A program made the position numbers and the translations under genes. A DNA stretch of 64,000 bases from the NCBI GenBank assembly GCA_020726505.1, contig JAHLEZ010000007.1, forward strand, positions 2,604,001 to 2,668,000, read 5' to 3'. The notes under the pieces were generated by a model. It saw only the letters and a program-made list of their open reading frames with translations, was not told the DNA's origin and made no database searches. Origin of the DNA: Leptodontidium sp. MPI-SDFR-AT-0119 (Eukaryota > Ascomycota > Leotiomycetes > Helotiales > Leptodontidiaceae). Shown one piece after another: positions 23,801-31,994 of this stretch. How positions within the stretch are numbered: the stretch's first letter is position 1; each line of letters begins with the position of its first letter.

Positions 23801-24719
23801 TACGGACGCATCATCTATGGAAAAGAGCACAGGTATCGGAGTCGGCCTTGCAGTCTATTCGCCACCCTCAAACAATGTGTACCACCGAAAGCTCGCCAAC
23901 CTTGGCAAGAATCAACTCGTCTACAACGGAGAACTTGAAGGAGTCACTCTAGCTATTGAATACGCCAGCCAAAAAGCCAAACCTAGAATACACTACCACG
24001 TGTACTCTGACAACCAAGCAGGCATCTGGAGACTCAAAACCCCCTCTGATAACCCCGGACAAGCATGCCAAATCCGGGCCATCAATGCTGCTCGAATCAT
24101 CACCCAAAAAGGAGCAAAAATTACAATCCATTGGGTCCCAGGGCATGAGGACATCCAAGGGAACGAAGAAGCCGACCTACTTGCTAAAAGCGCTTCTTTC
24201 AAAAGCCCTCAAACAAACCAACTCAGCTTTGCTATGCTAGGCCTAAGAATAAAAGAAAAGATCGGCGACGAATGGAGAGAGTATCTCGCTAGTTCAAGAC
24301 CCAAACAACACAACAACACATACTCGTACAGAAAATACTTCCCCTGGAGTATCTCATCAAAGATCCGAACGCCTGTCGGTACCCCAAGAGAGACAGCTAG
24401 CGCATTCTTTCAACTCAAACTCGGCCATGGGTACCTCAAATCCTACCTCAAACAGCTTGGACATGTGACCAACGACCGATGCCGTTGTGGGCAGAAAGAG
24501 ACTACACATCACCTGTTACTCACATGCCCAGAGCTCTCACAAGCTCGCCAAACACTCAAAGCAGCCCTCGATATGGAGCTAACCGTCCCCCTCCTCCTCC
24601 ACTCCAAAGTGGGTATCGACGCAACACTACAATTCCTCCAAACCACTAAGATTTGCACCAGAAAATGGTCTCTCCAAAGAAGAAGAGATGACACAGACGA
24701 TGAGGACGAAGGGGAGTGA
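20790..24719 (+). CDS. LINE ORF2: endonuclease, reverse transcriptase, RNase H
   Basis: 1309 uninterrupted codons. Residues about 10-240 are an APE-type endonuclease (IIVQEPWWF, GDFNAHHPTW, CSDHYSL). Residues about 470-760 are the reverse transcriptase, with SPGPDGI, GVPQGSPISP and the catalytic YVDD near residue 712. A type I RNase H domain begins near residue 1002 (IYTDASS), with a Glu in YNGELEGVTLAIE, an Asp in VYSDNQAG and HEDIQGNEEADLLAKSA. A CCHC-type motif, CRCGQKETTHHLLLTC, closes the protein. All catalytic positions look intact. The ATG at 20790 overlaps ORF1; the in-frame ATG at 20808 is an alternative. Role: target-primed reverse transcription. Confidence 0.95.
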   Translation: MYSPTYMLGKPLKILSINANASQEVTEDFLQQGVEQQFDIIIVQEPWWFGKNSNPPRDDFTNFTSTSHHSFMQIPPNHPTNLRPRTLTYVSKSCELNVNLSQESPLDTDIQILSVSDGQTTIQLINLYNQLSLEGGNTNTFQRHLINLIPHSNSIIIGDFNAHHPTWEPHAVSISQADEELAQWTEKFDFNLQNTPGIVTWSRPRNGGISESTIDLAFTSPSVSNTCEYFNVNPDICSDHYSLQLHLKAIANDDVVNPTTQTRYNTNLADWELFEKTLKANAATSRVLSNPTFGPDLVTAENSKAILEETNQTLINLLERIANAFTKAINDAADASIPKVKPNAKAKAWWTPELSELRHSKTNLRRNTTPEDRDSIARYCEANKTYLQAITAAKRGHWNQFLQKEDSKSIFRAMKYTKNNLVSRIPLIKNLQNIPQSTFEGKCEAFRSTLFPSPPVAEKPNWDDYQPDLNRWEWPKLTRQELYNVCSNKIKAKSPGPDGINQEIITKAFQALPDLFFRIYSIFIDLGHHPKCWKIATGAILPKPNKPDYSIPKAYRIITLLNCLGKISERIMARRLGFLAETTNLLHNSQIGGRLKKSAIDAALILNDTVERYKKRRWKTTTCFLDVKGAYDHVAKYRLLFIFQILLLPTSLIAWVSSFLDSRQLGLAFDGEIQNASSIMSGVPQGSPISPILFLIYIRDLFKSTKVTWISYVDDVTLTTASPNIKTNIKVLQKQIQELYLHAGECQIKFDLSKTDLIHWTKSHKNEHLTLPDGKEVTPSKSVKWLGIQFDYGLSFKEHVATKVNSAKRAFYRLARLASIGNGLTPFALRQIYTACVISIADYGAELWWKGQKHLINQLQKLQNLALRKILGVFKTAPILPMEVESALQPPTVRLNATLRRYAFRLTKLDPTHPTNNAINNIHNPTETAPRDKSKQPLQLSRIFDSIAELYEGVNVEKISHFHFAPWNLDTFYDVEISPLSKEDETIQHLKIIKTNPNNSIFIYTDASSMEKSTGIGVGLAVYSPPSNNVYHRKLANLGKNQLVYNGELEGVTLAIEYASQKAKPRIHYHVYSDNQAGIWRLKTPSDNPGQACQIRAINAARIITQKGAKITIHWVPGHEDIQGNEEADLLAKSASFKSPQTNQLSFAMLGLRIKEKIGDEWREYLASSRPKQHNNTYSYRKYFPWSISSKIRTPVGTPRETASAFFQLKLGHGYLKSYLKQLGHVTNDRCRCGQKETTHHLLLTCPELSQARQTLKAALDMELTVPLLLHSKVGIDATLQFLQTTKICTRKWSLQRRRDDTDDEDEGE

Positions 24720-24967
24720 GGGGAAGGAGCGAAGGGAAGAGACCAGTTGGGCTAGCACAATACCTTTTTTCCTTTTGTCAACAAGGGACTGACCCTCATC
24801 ATTCATCAGTATACAATGCTGCAAAGCAACGACCAGACCACTCTTGTATACTACTTCTGTGTATTATAACAACCTAGAAACTCCACCAGCCTAGCTGGTG
24901 GACGTCCTACGTGCTCCCTGAGCTCTCATACAGGACGAAAATGGAATAATAATAATAATAATAATAA

Positions 24968-24981
24968 TATGCGTGTCGTCG
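24968..24981. repeat. Right target-site duplication of the LINE
   Basis: Identical to 19033-19046. The Crypton reading frame resumes here. Confidence 0.92.
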
Positions 24982-26099
24982 CCGGCTTCTCGCGGACGGC
25001 AGGCGACTACTTCCTAGCCCGCGCCGCCCACTGGCCCCCCCACGCCCTTCAAAAGCAGCTCTGGCCTTGGGTCGAGGAGTGGGAGCCGCGCTTTGAGGCG
25101 CGCGCGCGGCGCTGCACCTGGGCACAGGGCGGCCTGGACGAAGACGATCTCGCTGCCGACGGCTTTCTTAAGCTAGTCCGGCACCTGCGCGTCGTCCTGC
25201 TCCAGGACCTGGCCGTGCTCCAGCCCCGGTACCCTGGCCTGCCCTTCTACGCCTACGCCCCCTTCTACGGGCCGGACTGGGACGAGTACGCGCTCCGCGT
25301 ACAGGCCGACGCGCAGGAGGCCAGCGAGCCGGCGAGCCTGCTACTCCAGCGGGCCCTGCCAGAGCTCGCCGGCGTCCTACAGAGCACGCGCGAGGCCCTC
25401 CTGCAGAGCGGCCAGCGGCTGGCTAACCGATTAGAGAGCCAGATGCAAAGCCAGTTCCAGAGCTTACAGGGCAGCTTAGACGCTCTCTTGCAAGGCAAGG
25501 TGCCTATTACGACTACGACTATAAGCTACTTTGGCACGCCACCGGCAGCAGCGACTACAGCAGCAGCAGCGGCGGCGGCAGTAATAGCAGAGCCGGCTCT
25601 ACTAGCAGCTGTCCCGCCTGTACCTGCCGCCGTCACGGGGGTGCCTGGCCTACCTATAGTCCCGGAGCTGGCACGCGTCTTTACGGTCAAGGACGCCTGG
25701 CGGGAGTGGACAGAGGGCGTCGCGGGCCTGCCGGCCGTCCGCGAGCTCGAGGAGCAGTGGGGGAGCCGCTGGCGGCCAGGAAACGTGATCAGAGTCCAGT
25801 TCTGCCGTCGCAAGGTGCTCTGGGACGCTGTGCGCGCGCGTATAGCCCGGGGAAAGACCGCGGACGAGGCTGTAGCTGAGTTAGAGCACCAGCGGGCCGG
25901 CCGAAGCCTAAGTAAGCTGGTCGACGAGCTTAAACAGCGGCGCCAGCACCGGCAGGAGAGCCCTGAGCGGCCACAGAGGGGGCCTGTAGGCCGTACGAGG
26001 CGCGGGCAAGCGCGGACGGGCCGCTGGAGGCGTTGGGGGAGAAGGGGTGGCGTGCCTGGTCGGGAGGCTGTCCGTAAAAGGGCCGCGAGCCCTATATAG

Positions 26100-26498
26100 A
26101 CTTCTGTAGGCTTTTTGAAGCTTTTTTATGCCTTAATATACCTTAATAAAAGCTTAATTAATACTTAACTTACCTTAGAATTAATGTAAAACGTACTCGT
26201 CGTCGCTTACCGGTTAACTAGACCCTTTTTAAACCCCTTTTCTAAGCGAGGACTACGATATCTCAACAACCGGCCGCTTAATTTACACGATTCCGGTACT
26301 AAAAGAATCAGCGCAGCGCGCTCGTCGTAGCGGTGCAGAAATCGTGTAAATCGGACGAGTAGCCGTCGAGATATGTCCATTTCAAGGTCCGGGGACGCTT
26401 ATCGGTAGCAGTTAGGTAATCACACGCGATTTCGGGAAATTACTCGGCTAAACGCGCCCACGATAAATGCTTCTTATCGTCGGAGAGGCTGAATTATA
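26100..26498. other. 3' flank of the Crypton gene
   Basis: AT-rich, with several CTTATCG/CGATAAG-like motifs also seen upstream of the gene. The right end of the Crypton probably lies here but cannot be placed. Confidence 0.4.
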
Positions 26499-26654
26499 CG
26501 GAAGGGGGTTTCAAGTAGATCTCGTCCAGCCTGGTATTTTCTTTCGCTACTTATAGAAATTTGTAGGGAGAATTGGAGTGTTCGACGTTATTCTATGGTT
26601 AATGCACCCTGCCACTGACCACGGTGGACGAGACCCACTTGGAACCCCTTTCCG
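26499..26654. mobile_element. 156-bp MITE with TA target duplication
   Basis: The ends are imperfect inverted repeats of about 33 bp: left CGGAAGGGGGTTTCAAGTAG, right (inverted) CGGAAAGGGGTTCCAAGTGG. Both continue to TCTCGTCC and are flanked by TA (26497-26498 and 26655-26656). There is no coding capacity. The ends resemble the element near 6726. A Tc1/mariner/pogo-type transposase is the likely mobiliser. Confidence 0.75.
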
Positions 26655-27085
26655 TACCTAGCCGTCTGGCCTGTAGGTAGTATGCCCCGCAATGCGCTAG
26701 TCTACGATAGGAAAAATTGGCGAACACTTATCGGAACCAATTGTACGGGGTACCTAGCCGCCTGACGTGGCTAGTGCGAGGCCCAAGTCTGCCTGGGAGG
26801 GCGTGAGACTGAAAACAGTCTGGCAGACGACATCTCTGCGAAGCCAACAAGCAATCTTCCTCTTTCGTTACCTTTGACATCGATATCCTTCATTAATCTC
26901 TTGATCTTCACTGCCGCTGCTACCGCAACGTTCTGATAAACCTTGATTTCAGCACAGGTCATCTCACTGCCCCCACACCACAATCGTGCTTCCTACCAAG
27001 AGCCTGATCGCATTCCTCTATTAGAACAAGGTAGCAACCCATAGCTTGCCGAAAGATCTACTATTCTGATCGCATTAGCAGAACC
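26655..27085. other. Upstream region of the NACHT-ankyrin gene
   Basis: No repeat or gene recognised beyond short CTAGCCG-type repeats. Probably includes the promoter and leader of the gene at 27086. Confidence 0.5.
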
Positions 27086-30000
27086 ATGGCCGACCCAGTC
27101 AGTGCCGGAGCTGGGATCGTTGGCGTTATCGGCCTGGCTATCCAAATCACGCAGCTTGTAGTTCAATTTGGGACAGACTGGAAAGATGTGCCGGACAATG
27201 TCAAGGCATTTATGGCTGAACTTGGAACTCTAAAGACCGTATTATCAGAGACAAATACCAACATCATCCTTAATCCCGAATTTGAAGCAGCCTTTCAGAA
27301 TCGACCTTCATTACTACTTTCGCAGCTGGGACCTAATACGCCCCCAACAACCGACACAAATCTGATGTTAGAAATCTGCCGAAGTGAGCTGGAGACGGTA
27401 TTGAAAGAGCTGCAGAAGAGTGGGCAAGGTCATCGACTAGGCTGGGAGAGATTGAAGGCGGCATTCCGAGCAAAGAACACGCGAGATTCAGTGCAGAACC
27501 TCTGTCGTCAGTGCCAAACCCTGAACAACATGGTCTCGATTGATACAGCAGTACTCGGAGCAACTACGTACAAAGAGGTGCGAGAGGCAAGAAAGGAACA
27601 GCAAGAGATTTCCTTGGTGATAAGAGGCGGAGTAGACAAGTCCAACAAGCGGCAAGAGAATCAAGAGCAGCAACATGAGCGGCAAGCCATTCTTGATTGG
27701 CTTACCCCGATCGACTACACTGCTCAGCAGTGCGATTTAATCGGTCGACGACAAGAAGGAACTGGAGAATGGCTTCTAGACTCCGCACAATTCCAGGTAT
27801 GGTTAGCAGCCGATACACAGACGTTGTTCTGTCCAGGAATTCCTGGAGCTGGAAAGACAATCCTTACCTCAGTCGTAGTGGACAAGCTCACTTCAACGGT
27901 TTCCAACGACTCGACTATTGGTGTTGCGTACATTTACTGCAACTTCCGGCGTCAGAACGAGCAGAAGATTGACGGCTTGCTCAGGAGCCTGCTCAAACAG
28001 CTCGTTGAGGGTCAGCCGTCTCTGCCAGGCAGCATAAGAGATCTTTATAATCTACATCAGAAGAAACGGACACAGCCGTCTCTCGACGAGATTTCTAGAT
28101 CTCTCCAGGCTGTGATTGGATTATACTCTCGAGCTTTTATCATCATCGATGCGCTTGATGAATGCCAAACTTCGGATGGCTGTCGAGAGAATTTACTATC
28201 AAGGCTCGTTGACCTCCAAGGAAAGTGCAAAATGAATCTCTTTGCTACGTCACGGCCGATATCAAGCATCGAGAAGGCGTTTGAAGGGAAGCCAGTACTA
28301 GAGATCCGTGCCAGCGAAAATGATGTGCGAAGGTACCTACACGGCCATATGTTTCGGCTCCCATCATTTGTAAAGCGGAATCCCGGATTACAAGAGGAAA
28401 TTGAGGCGGAAATGATCAAAGTTGTGGATGGGATGTACGTATTTTATTTTTAGTAAAAATAAAGACACACTAACTTTGCTAGGTTTTTACTTGCACAGCT
28501 CCATCTCGACTCCTTGGCCGGGAAGAAATCGCCGAAGACTCTCCGAGCTACTTTGAAAACCATGGCCAGAGGATCTGCAGCATACGACAGCGCGTATAAC
28601 GATGCTATGGAACGAATCAATGGTCAGATTAAAGACCAAGAAGAGCTTGCTAAACAAGTTTTGTCATGGATTACATGTGCAAAGAGGCCACTAGCTACGA
28701 CTGAGCTCCAGTGTGCGCTTGGAGTTGAAGTTGGTGAACCTGGGCTTGATGAAGAAAATCTCCCAGATATCGAAGACATGGTCTCTGTATGTGCTGGGCT
28801 AGTTACAGTCGACGAAGAAAGCAATATCATTCGATTAGTACATTATACGACCCAGGAATACTTCGAGCGAACGCAGCAGCAATGGTTTCCCAATGCACAG
28901 GCTAACATCACGGATATTTGCGTTTCATACCTCTCATTCGACGAGTTCGAGAGTGGAATTTGCCAAAACGACAACGATTTTGAGCAACGGCTTGAATCAA
29001 ACAAGTTCTACGATTATGCTTCACATAACTGGGGACATCATGCGCGGGAGTCTTCGATTTTGTGCCAAGGCCTTATGGATTTTCTTCAGAAGCAGGGCCC
29101 AGTGGAGGCATCGAGTCAATCACTTATGATTAGTGGCAGACAGTCCGGATATAGTCAACGAATTCCAAGGCAAATGACTGGCTTACATTTAGCAGCAAGC
29201 TTCGGCCTTGAAGGCGCGGTACAATTCTTGATAAGCAGCCACAATCTTGATTTGCAAGATAGTTATAGCCGGACGCCATTATCATACGCTGCTATGAGTG
29301 GGCACGAGGCCGTCGTGCAGCTAATGCTCGAGAAGAGCGCTGATGTGAACACGGCTAATAAAGACGGAGAGACGCCGCTAAGCCGGGCTTCTGAGAATGG
29401 GCACGTCGAGGTCGTCCAGTTGCTACTCGAGAAGAGCGCTGATGTAAACAAGACTGATCAATACGGAGAGACGCCACTACACTGGGCTTCTGAGAATGGG
29501 CACATGGAGGTCGTCCAGTTGCTACTCGAGAAGAGCGTTGATGTGAATACGACTGGTAATGCCAGAAAAACGCCACTACACCGGGCTTCTGAGAATGGGC
29601 ACATCGAGGTCGTCCAGTTGCTACTCGAGAAGAGCGCTGATGTGAACACGGCTAATAATGACGGAGAGACGCCGCTAAGCCGGGCTTCTGAGAATGGGCA
29701 CATTGAGGTCGTCCAGTTGTTACTCGAGAAGAGCGCTGATGTGAACACGACTGATCAAGACCGAGATACGCCACTACACTGGGCTTCTTGGTATGGGCAC
29801 ATTGAGGTCGTTCAGTTGCTACTCGAGAAGAGCGCTAACGTAAACACGACTAATGAATACGGAGAGACGCCACTACACCGGGCTTCTGAGAATGGGCACA
29901 TTGAGGTCGTTCGGTTGCTACTCGAGAAGAGCGCTGATGTGAACACGACTGATCAAGACGGAAAGACGCCACTACACTGGGCTTCTTGGAATGGGCACGT

Positions 30001-30250
30001 TAACGTCGTCCAGTTATTACTCGAGAAGAGCGCTGATGTAAATACGACTGATGGAATCGGAGAGACGCCACTACACCGGGCTTCTAAGAATGGGCACGCC
30101 GAGGTCGTTCAGTTGCTACTCGAGAAGAGCGCTGATGTAAACACAACTAATAAATACGGACAGACGCCACTACACCTAGCTTCTAGGAATGGGCACGCCG
30201 AGGTCGTTCAGCTACTTCAGAAAGAGGTTCACAAATCGCTGAGAGAGTGA
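27086..30250 (+). CDS. STAND/NLR-like protein: HeLo-like N-terminus, NACHT, ankyrin repeats
   Basis: Exons 27086-28434 and 28483-30250 (48-nt intron, GTACGT donor, CTAAC branch, TAG acceptor) give 1038 residues. The N-terminus MADPVSAGAGIVGVIGLAIQ fits the fungal HeLo-like/STAND N-terminal domain, a membrane-acting effector type. The NACHT NTPase has Walker A GIPGAGKT (residues 251-258) and Walker B AFIIIDALDEC (about 350-360). A winged-helix-like segment follows (LSWITCAKRPLATTELQCAL). Residues about 681-1030 hold ten to eleven ankyrin repeats; most units are nearly identical in DNA. Family knowledge: such proteins mediate non-self recognition and regulated cell death in fungi, with repeats as the sensor. 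The N-terminal HeLo-like assignment is from pattern only. No defect seen. Confidence 0.9.
29271..30210 (+). repeat. 99-bp ankyrin-coding tandem repeats
   Basis: About nine consecutive 33-codon units carry near-identical DNA (for example CTACTCGAGAAGAGCGCTGA in most units). Differences concentrate at few codons (HW/SR/HR, D/N positions, the residues after TT). This suggests recent unit duplication or gene conversion. Confidence 0.9.
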
Positions 30251-30800
30251 TAATTAGAGATAATTAGTAACAAAACTAATTGGTGACTTTCTTGAAGCAT
30301 CCAGATCTCGACATACTCGAATAATGCTTCTCTTATATTTTTTTTTTATAATTTTGATAAAGAGGGGCTTGGGGAAGGTGACTTCTATATACTATCCCTC
30401 ACATATTCTAGAAAGTTCAAGTATATTCTGTTCACGTTGTGCTTGGCGCGTTTGGGTCACATGATGCTTCACCAAACCCTGTCGTTCAAGTAGAAGGAAA
30501 GTCTAGAGTTAGTCATGTTTTTGTTAAAAGTGAAGGTACGTGGTAGGATAGCCCAGATAAATCGCGGCGAATAGCATATCTACCATGCAACATTATAAGA
30601 AATTGAGGAGTGCGTTTTGAAGAGCCAATTGAGCGCTATCATAATATATAATCATCTTCTGGAAATGTTGCGTGGCAGATGAAATGATCAAGTGAAGCTG
30701 AGCCGGATGTCGGGGCCACTGGTAACAAGCCTGGTTTCGTGAAGTCTGTGGTGTTTAGCGAGGGGTTTGCATCGCGAATAAGTATTATTTATCTAATTAC
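30251..30800. other. Intergenic, nothing recognised
   Basis: 3' flank of the NACHT-ankyrin gene. No feature seen. Confidence 0.5.
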
Positions 30801-31112
30801 TTAGAACTTATTAATCCATTCTTGTGGAATAGCGTTCCATTCCTCCGTCAGTGCAGCTCGCATTTCCTCTTCGTTTGTCGGTTGGTGCTTTCGATTAATT
30901 GTTGAATCTCCAACCCCATATATCGCAGCAAGGTAAGCAGGCATAAATCGAGCTTCTTTATACAGTTGTCGTATAGCCTCTTTATTCTTCGTCAATATCT
31001 CTTCCCCGAGAACATGATCTGGCATCGGCGGTGTCCTCGGAGGCTCCATTTTGGGTGTGTATTTGGAGGGTTTTGCGATAGAGTCGATGCCCCCGCAATG
31101 CACAGACTTCAC
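30801..31112 (-). pseudogene. Tc1-like transposase fragment, probably internally deleted
   Basis: A 103-codon frame contains a helix-turn-helix-like stretch (EAIRQLYKEARF, then YGVGDSTINR). It is followed closely by EEWNAIPQEWINKF, the usual extreme C-terminus of fungal Tc1-type DDE transposases. The catalytic middle is missing, so this looks like an internal-deletion derivative. No terminal repeats were found. The assignment rests on two short motifs. Confidence 0.4.
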
Positions 31113-31593
31113 AGCACCAGGCTCGTAACGAAGTAAGGCAGCATAGCCTCGCCTTCAGGATATGGCTCATCAGGTTCGTGACGGATAGGCGGCCTAAAAT
31201 GTGCTCCATCAAAGTTTTGCTGTATTCTTTTTGAAGTACCTTCTGCTTGAAGATACTAAACGTTTTATCGTTGTCTTTAGGATTCAGCGCATTGTAATCC
31301 TCGTCCCAGAAGCGCCCTCGTGTGATGATGTGAAGCAACACTTGCCGACCTGCCATATTGTGTTTGGGGATGAGATGTTGTTTGTAAGCGCTTCTGGCCA
31401 GGCTTTGTCCTTGCTTGAAGTTAGCGGATTCATGAATGAGCAAGGGAGCAGAATACTTACTTCTGGCTCTAATTCTGATACCAGACGAGCAAACACCTCC
31501 CATACTTTCTGCTCAGGTATCACTCCATCGATGCCAAATTTACTGGTTGTTCTGCCAAATGGGGCAAAATTGATCATTATTGTGGACTACAGG
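31113..31593. other. No gene recognised
   Basis: Open frames on both strands (31201-31641 plus; 30982-31503 and 31284-31577 minus) are mutually exclusive and lack motifs. Confidence 0.4.
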
Positions 31594-31994
31594 CTACCTA
31601 AACACATGGATTGCTCCAATCGAAGCAATTGCCAGGATTGATGGAAAGTCCGTCAGAAAGCCTTCGGCAAGACGCCTCAGGGCCAAGGTGGAAGTTCTTC
31701 CGCTTCCGGTTCGCGAAGTCTCCTGAAGAATTGACACCTGCTTCAAGACCTCCGATCGCTCAAAGTCTACCAGCACCACATTACCAGTCTCGGATTCCAG
31801 AGCACGTTCGGTGGCCGTACATCACCATGCTCTACTCCGCAACTCAACAGCTTGTTGTCCTGTCTTGTTTTGATTTCGGGCATCGGATGTCCGTTCACGC
31901 AGCAAGTAAAGAAGTAACAAAGTCCCTTCTTGACTGCCACGGAATACCCACACCACCATCCATTCACTTCATCAAGCTGAGTTGCAAGCATCAA
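31594..31994 (-). pseudogene. Protein-kinase/APH-like gene fragment
   Basis: On the minus strand the catalytic-loop motif VEHGDVRPPNVLWNP (HGD-x4-N pattern) is followed, after a one-base frame break near 31786, by VVLVDFERSEVLKQ, the metal-binding DFE-type motif of fungal kinase-like proteins. About 60 residues of tail follow. No N-terminal lobe was found. The shift fits a deleted G after CC. This is a dead fragment. Confidence 0.6.

Larger units (their letters stand above)
19047..24967 (+). mobile_element. Tad1-like LINE retrotransposon
   Basis: A 5.9-kb non-LTR element. It has a 237-bp leader, ORF1 with three CCHC-type knuckles, an overlapping ORF2 with endonuclease, reverse transcriptase, RNase H and a C-terminal CCHC, a short 3' end, and an (AAT)n tail from 24945. 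It is flanked by the 13-14 bp duplication. This gene order is that of the fungal Tad1 clade. Both ORFs are present and the duplications are identical, so insertion was recent. Whether the 5' end is complete is unknown. Confidence 0.93.
17600..26099 (+). mobile_element. Crypton-like tyrosine-recombinase element, interrupted by a LINE
   Basis: The coding body of a Crypton-type element: one GC-rich gene encoding a Ndc10/GCR1_C-type tyrosine recombinase, with no inverted repeats. The limits given are those of the gene only; the real ends lie somewhere in 16984-17599 and 26100-26498. The 5.9-kb LINE at 19047-24967 is nested inside it. Composition differs sharply from neighbours: GC-rich with Ala/Arg-rich codons, versus an A/C-rich LINE and AT-rich pogo. 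The Crypton shows no stop codons of its own, so it was probably intact when the LINE arrived. Confidence 0.8.
17600..26099 (+). pseudogene. Crypton tyrosine recombinase gene split by the LINE
   Basis: Segments are exon 1 (17600 to 17755 or 17767), exon 2 (17870-19046) and the part after the LINE (24982-26099). The frame is continuous if one target-site copy is kept, giving about 816-820 residues. Exon 1 starts MPATEHESMASDPYDAASAR. Its intron contains a CT microsatellite; the donor is ambiguous between a GC donor after AAG at 17755 and GT at 17768. The recombinase domain shows candidate catalytic residues Arg (YLLRGENRR), His-x-x-Arg (THLPRR), a Trp after GR (AGRWNQ) and the nucleophile Tyr in CQAYLTHLP. 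The LINE entered about 11 codons after that Tyr, so the C-terminal GCR1-like DNA-binding part (KDAWREWTEGV onward, ending in an Arg-rich tail) is cut off. Confidence 0.85.

Noticed and set aside
24969..26099. An independent gene starting at the ATG at 24969
   Set aside because: That ATG lies in the target duplication; the frame is the C-terminal half of the interrupted Crypton recombinase.
17600..26099. Starship captain (DUF3435-type recombinase)
   Set aside because: The Ndc10/GCR1-like layout and single-gene context fit a Crypton; no cargo genes or Starship-style ends were found.
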